Positions 45,764-47,285 of a stretch of DNA of 47,285 bases are shown here, one piece after another. Each line of letters begins with the position of its first letter. The stretch's first letter is position 1. Made by a program: the position numbers and the translations under genes. The stretch is from Planctomycetota bacterium (GTDB lineage: Bacteria > Planctomycetota > UBA11346), in assembly GCA_025055595.1 (NCBI GenBank), contig JANWWU010000105.1, forward strand, positions 1-47,285, written 5' to 3'. The notes below the pieces were generated by a model, which did not search any database, was not told the DNA's origin, and worked only from the letters and a program-made list of their open reading frames with translations.

Positions 45764-47285
45764 TCAGGCCGGCAGCGGCACCTCGCTGCGGCCGAGGTCG
45801 GCGAGGATCTCGTTGGCGGCGCGCCACCCGCTCTCCGCGGCGCCCTCCATGTAGCCCTGGAAATCGACCGAGGTGTGCTCGCCGGCGAAGAACACGCGGC
45901 CGGCGCGCTGGCCCTCGCTGCCGCTCCACCGCGCCTGCCCGACGCGGTAGCAGGCATAGCTGCCCTTGGCCCACGGCACCCGCGGCCAGTGCATGGCGAT
46001 CGCCTGGTCGGGCACATAGGCCGCGGCGGCTCCGGGGAACACGGCGTCGATCAACGCCAACCGCTCGCGCATCCACTGCTCGGGCGACACCTCGCACATC
46101 CGCAGGCCGGTCGCGCCGCCGGCGAAGTGCGTCAGCATGCCGCCAGGCAACGCCTGGCCGTAGCCGGGGTCCCAGAACTCCTGCATCCCGCCATCGGCGA
46201 AGAAGTTGCCGCTGGCGCGATGGCGCGTCCGCCACAGCGGCTCGCGGAAGGCGCCGATCACCTTGGCGTTGGTGCCATAGCCGAGCTCGGCGATCATCTG
46301 CCGCTGTTCGGCCGGCAGCTCGATCTCGAGCGCGACCTCGCGCAGGGTCGTGAAGGGGATCGCCAGCACCGCGTAGTCGACGACCGCCGTCTGCGCGCTG
46401 CCAGCGACCGCGAACTCGAGCTGCAGCTCGTCGCCGCGCGCGCGCACCGCGGTCAGGCGGTGCTGGAGGCGCAGCGCCTCGGCGCCGAGCCGCGACGACA
46501 GCGCCTTCACCAGCGCATCGTTGCCGGAGCGCAGGTGGTAGCGCTCATCGGAGTCGCCGTAGACGCGGAAGGGCTGCGGTTGCTTGGCGTCGATCAGCCA
46601 CAACAGGTTCCAGGCCGACTGCTCGCTGGCCGGCAGCCCGTACTCGCCGGTGTAGGCCTCGTCGAGCAGGGAGACGAGCAGCGGATCGGCGCCGTTGGCC
46701 TCGAGCCAGGCGATGATGCTCTGCTGATCGACCTCGGCGAAGAACGCCGGGTCCTCCTCGCGCGCGAGGGCGGCGACGATGCGCTCCGCCACCGGCTTGA
46801 AGAGGCGGACGATCTCGGCCTCGCTGAGCAGGCGGCCCTGGAACCACCAGCGCTCGGCCTCCAGGCCCGCCGTCAGCTCGACGAGGTCGTCGAGCGCCAA
46901 CCCGCAGTCTTGCGCGAGGTGGCGCAGCACGCGGTGCCCGCTGTCGATGAACTCGCCGCCGAGCTCGACCGCGGCGCTGCCGCCCCAGCGATCGCGCGCC
47001 GTCAGCACCCGTCCGCCGACCCGGCTCGCGCCCTCGTAGAGCGTGCAGGCGATGCCGCCCCGCTGCAGGACATGCGCGCAGACCAGCCCGGCCAGGCCGG
47101 CGCCGACGATCGCGATCCGCGGCGCGCGCGGCGGGGGCGGCGGCGGGGCCGCGGCGCGGGGCGCGGGTTCCGCGCGCCCCGCGCCCCCCCGCACCGGAGC
47201 CACCAGGGCGGCGAGCGGCGCCGCGGCCACCCCGCGCCACCCGTTGCGGCGGGTGGCCCGCGCGCCGCCATGCGGGGGCGGCGGG
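45764..47285 (-). CDS. Flavin-containing amine oxidase, 5' end outside the window
   Basis: At least 488 aa. The FAD-binding motif RIAIVGAGLAGLVCAHVLQR and EGASRVGGRVLTAR near the start, an amine-oxidase core (LAIPFTTLREV), and a C-terminal FFAGEHTSVDFQGYMEGA typical of monoamine oxidases are all present. It should oxidise an amine with FAD and O2. A GTG at 47230 could start it, but the frame stays open to the window edge and reads ATRRNGWRGVAAAPLAALVA, a twin-arginine-type export signal, followed by a Pro-rich linker. The true start is probably beyond 47285. Substrate unknown. Confidence 0.85.
   Translation of the reverse strand, partial: PPPPHGGARATRRNGWRGVAAAPLAALVAPVRGGAGRAEPAPRAAAPPPPPPRAPRIAIVGAGLAGLVCAHVLQRGGIACTLYEGASRVGGRVLTARDRWGGSAAVELGGEFIDSGHRVLRHLAQDCGLALDDLVELTAGLEAERWWFQGRLLSEAEIVRLFKPVAERIVAALAREEDPAFFAEVDQQSIIAWLEANGADPLLVSLLDEAYTGEYGLPASEQSAWNLLWLIDAKQPQPFRVYGDSDERYHLRSGNDALVKALSSRLGAEALRLQHRLTAVRARGDELQLEFAVAGSAQTAVVDYAVLAIPFTTLREVALEIELPAEQRQMIAELGYGTNAKVIGAFREPLWRTRHRASGNFFADGGMQEFWDPGYGQALPGGMLTHFAGGATGLRMCEVSPEQWMRERLALIDAVFPGAAAAYVPDQAIAMHWPRVPWAKGSYACYRVGQARWSGSEGQRAGRVFFAGEHTSVDFQGYMEGAAESGWRAANEILADLGRSEVPLPA

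Overview
The window is a G+C-rich (by eye about two thirds or more), gene-dense bacterial chromosomal segment. It holds 45 protein genes, a 5S rRNA and one tRNA-Ala. No insertion sequence, prophage, CRISPR array or plasmid function is visible, and no gene-free stretch exceeds 300 bases; the longest are 31536-31726 and 42520-42677. The large two-domain SecDF, FHA-domain proteins, HDOD and hybrid-kinase signalling, secreted glycoside hydrolases, a furin-like protease and the form of the 5S rRNA suggest Planctomycetota or a relative. This is a low-confidence inference; nothing here fixes the phylum.

Layout. 1-6.9 kb: 5S rRNA, a membrane-anchored methyltransferase, a DinG-type helicase divergent from a SMUG uracil-DNA glycosylase, then YqhA, PpnP, ThrRS and a small lipoprotein. 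6.9-11.0 kb (minus): five tightly packed unrecognised genes encoding a cytosolic protein, a two-TM protein, an exported protein, a lipoprotein and a cysteine-less thioredoxin-fold protein. 11.1-14.1 kb (minus): HemW and an FHA-GAF-adenylate cyclase. 14.2-24.2 kb (plus): RNase H-like exonuclease, 3D-domain protein, dual-FHA protein, lipoprotein, YajC, SecDF and a large furin-like S8 protease with a C-terminal anchor. 24.2-27.8 kb (minus): GluQ, MreC-like protein, GH13 hydrolase, FHA protein. 27.9-31.8 kb: RnpA, LigA, SufE, an IscU-like/Nfu fusion, tRNA-Ala(CGC). 31.9-37.0 kb (minus): citrate synthase and a phosphorelay operon (CheY-like regulator, small protein, HDOD protein, hybrid kinase). 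37.1-42.4 kb: small secreted protein, XRE-like regulator, HtrA, ThrH, GH5-like hydrolase. 42.4-47.3 kb: histone H1-like peptide, DUF1963-like protein, GyrB and an amine oxidase running off the window edge.

Themes. Most genes are ordinary housekeeping: translation (ThrRS, GluQ, RnpA, tRNA, 5S), DNA repair and replication (DinG, SMUG, LigA, GyrB), secretion (YajC-SecDF) and Fe-S assembly (SufE-Nfu). Several carry lost or altered key residues: the first Fe-S cysteine of DinG, the zinc ligands of GluQ, the IscU cysteines, the thioredoxin CxxC, and the GH13 motif IV Asp.

Best candidates for something new are the five-gene envelope operon at 6934-11038, the degenerate IscU-Nfu fusion at 30810-31535, a G9 tract inside the promoter of the histone-like gene, and recurring -35/-10-like pairs with a 15-base spacer or a -10 only 6-7 bases from the start codon. 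I did not find a clear-cut new defence or mobile system.
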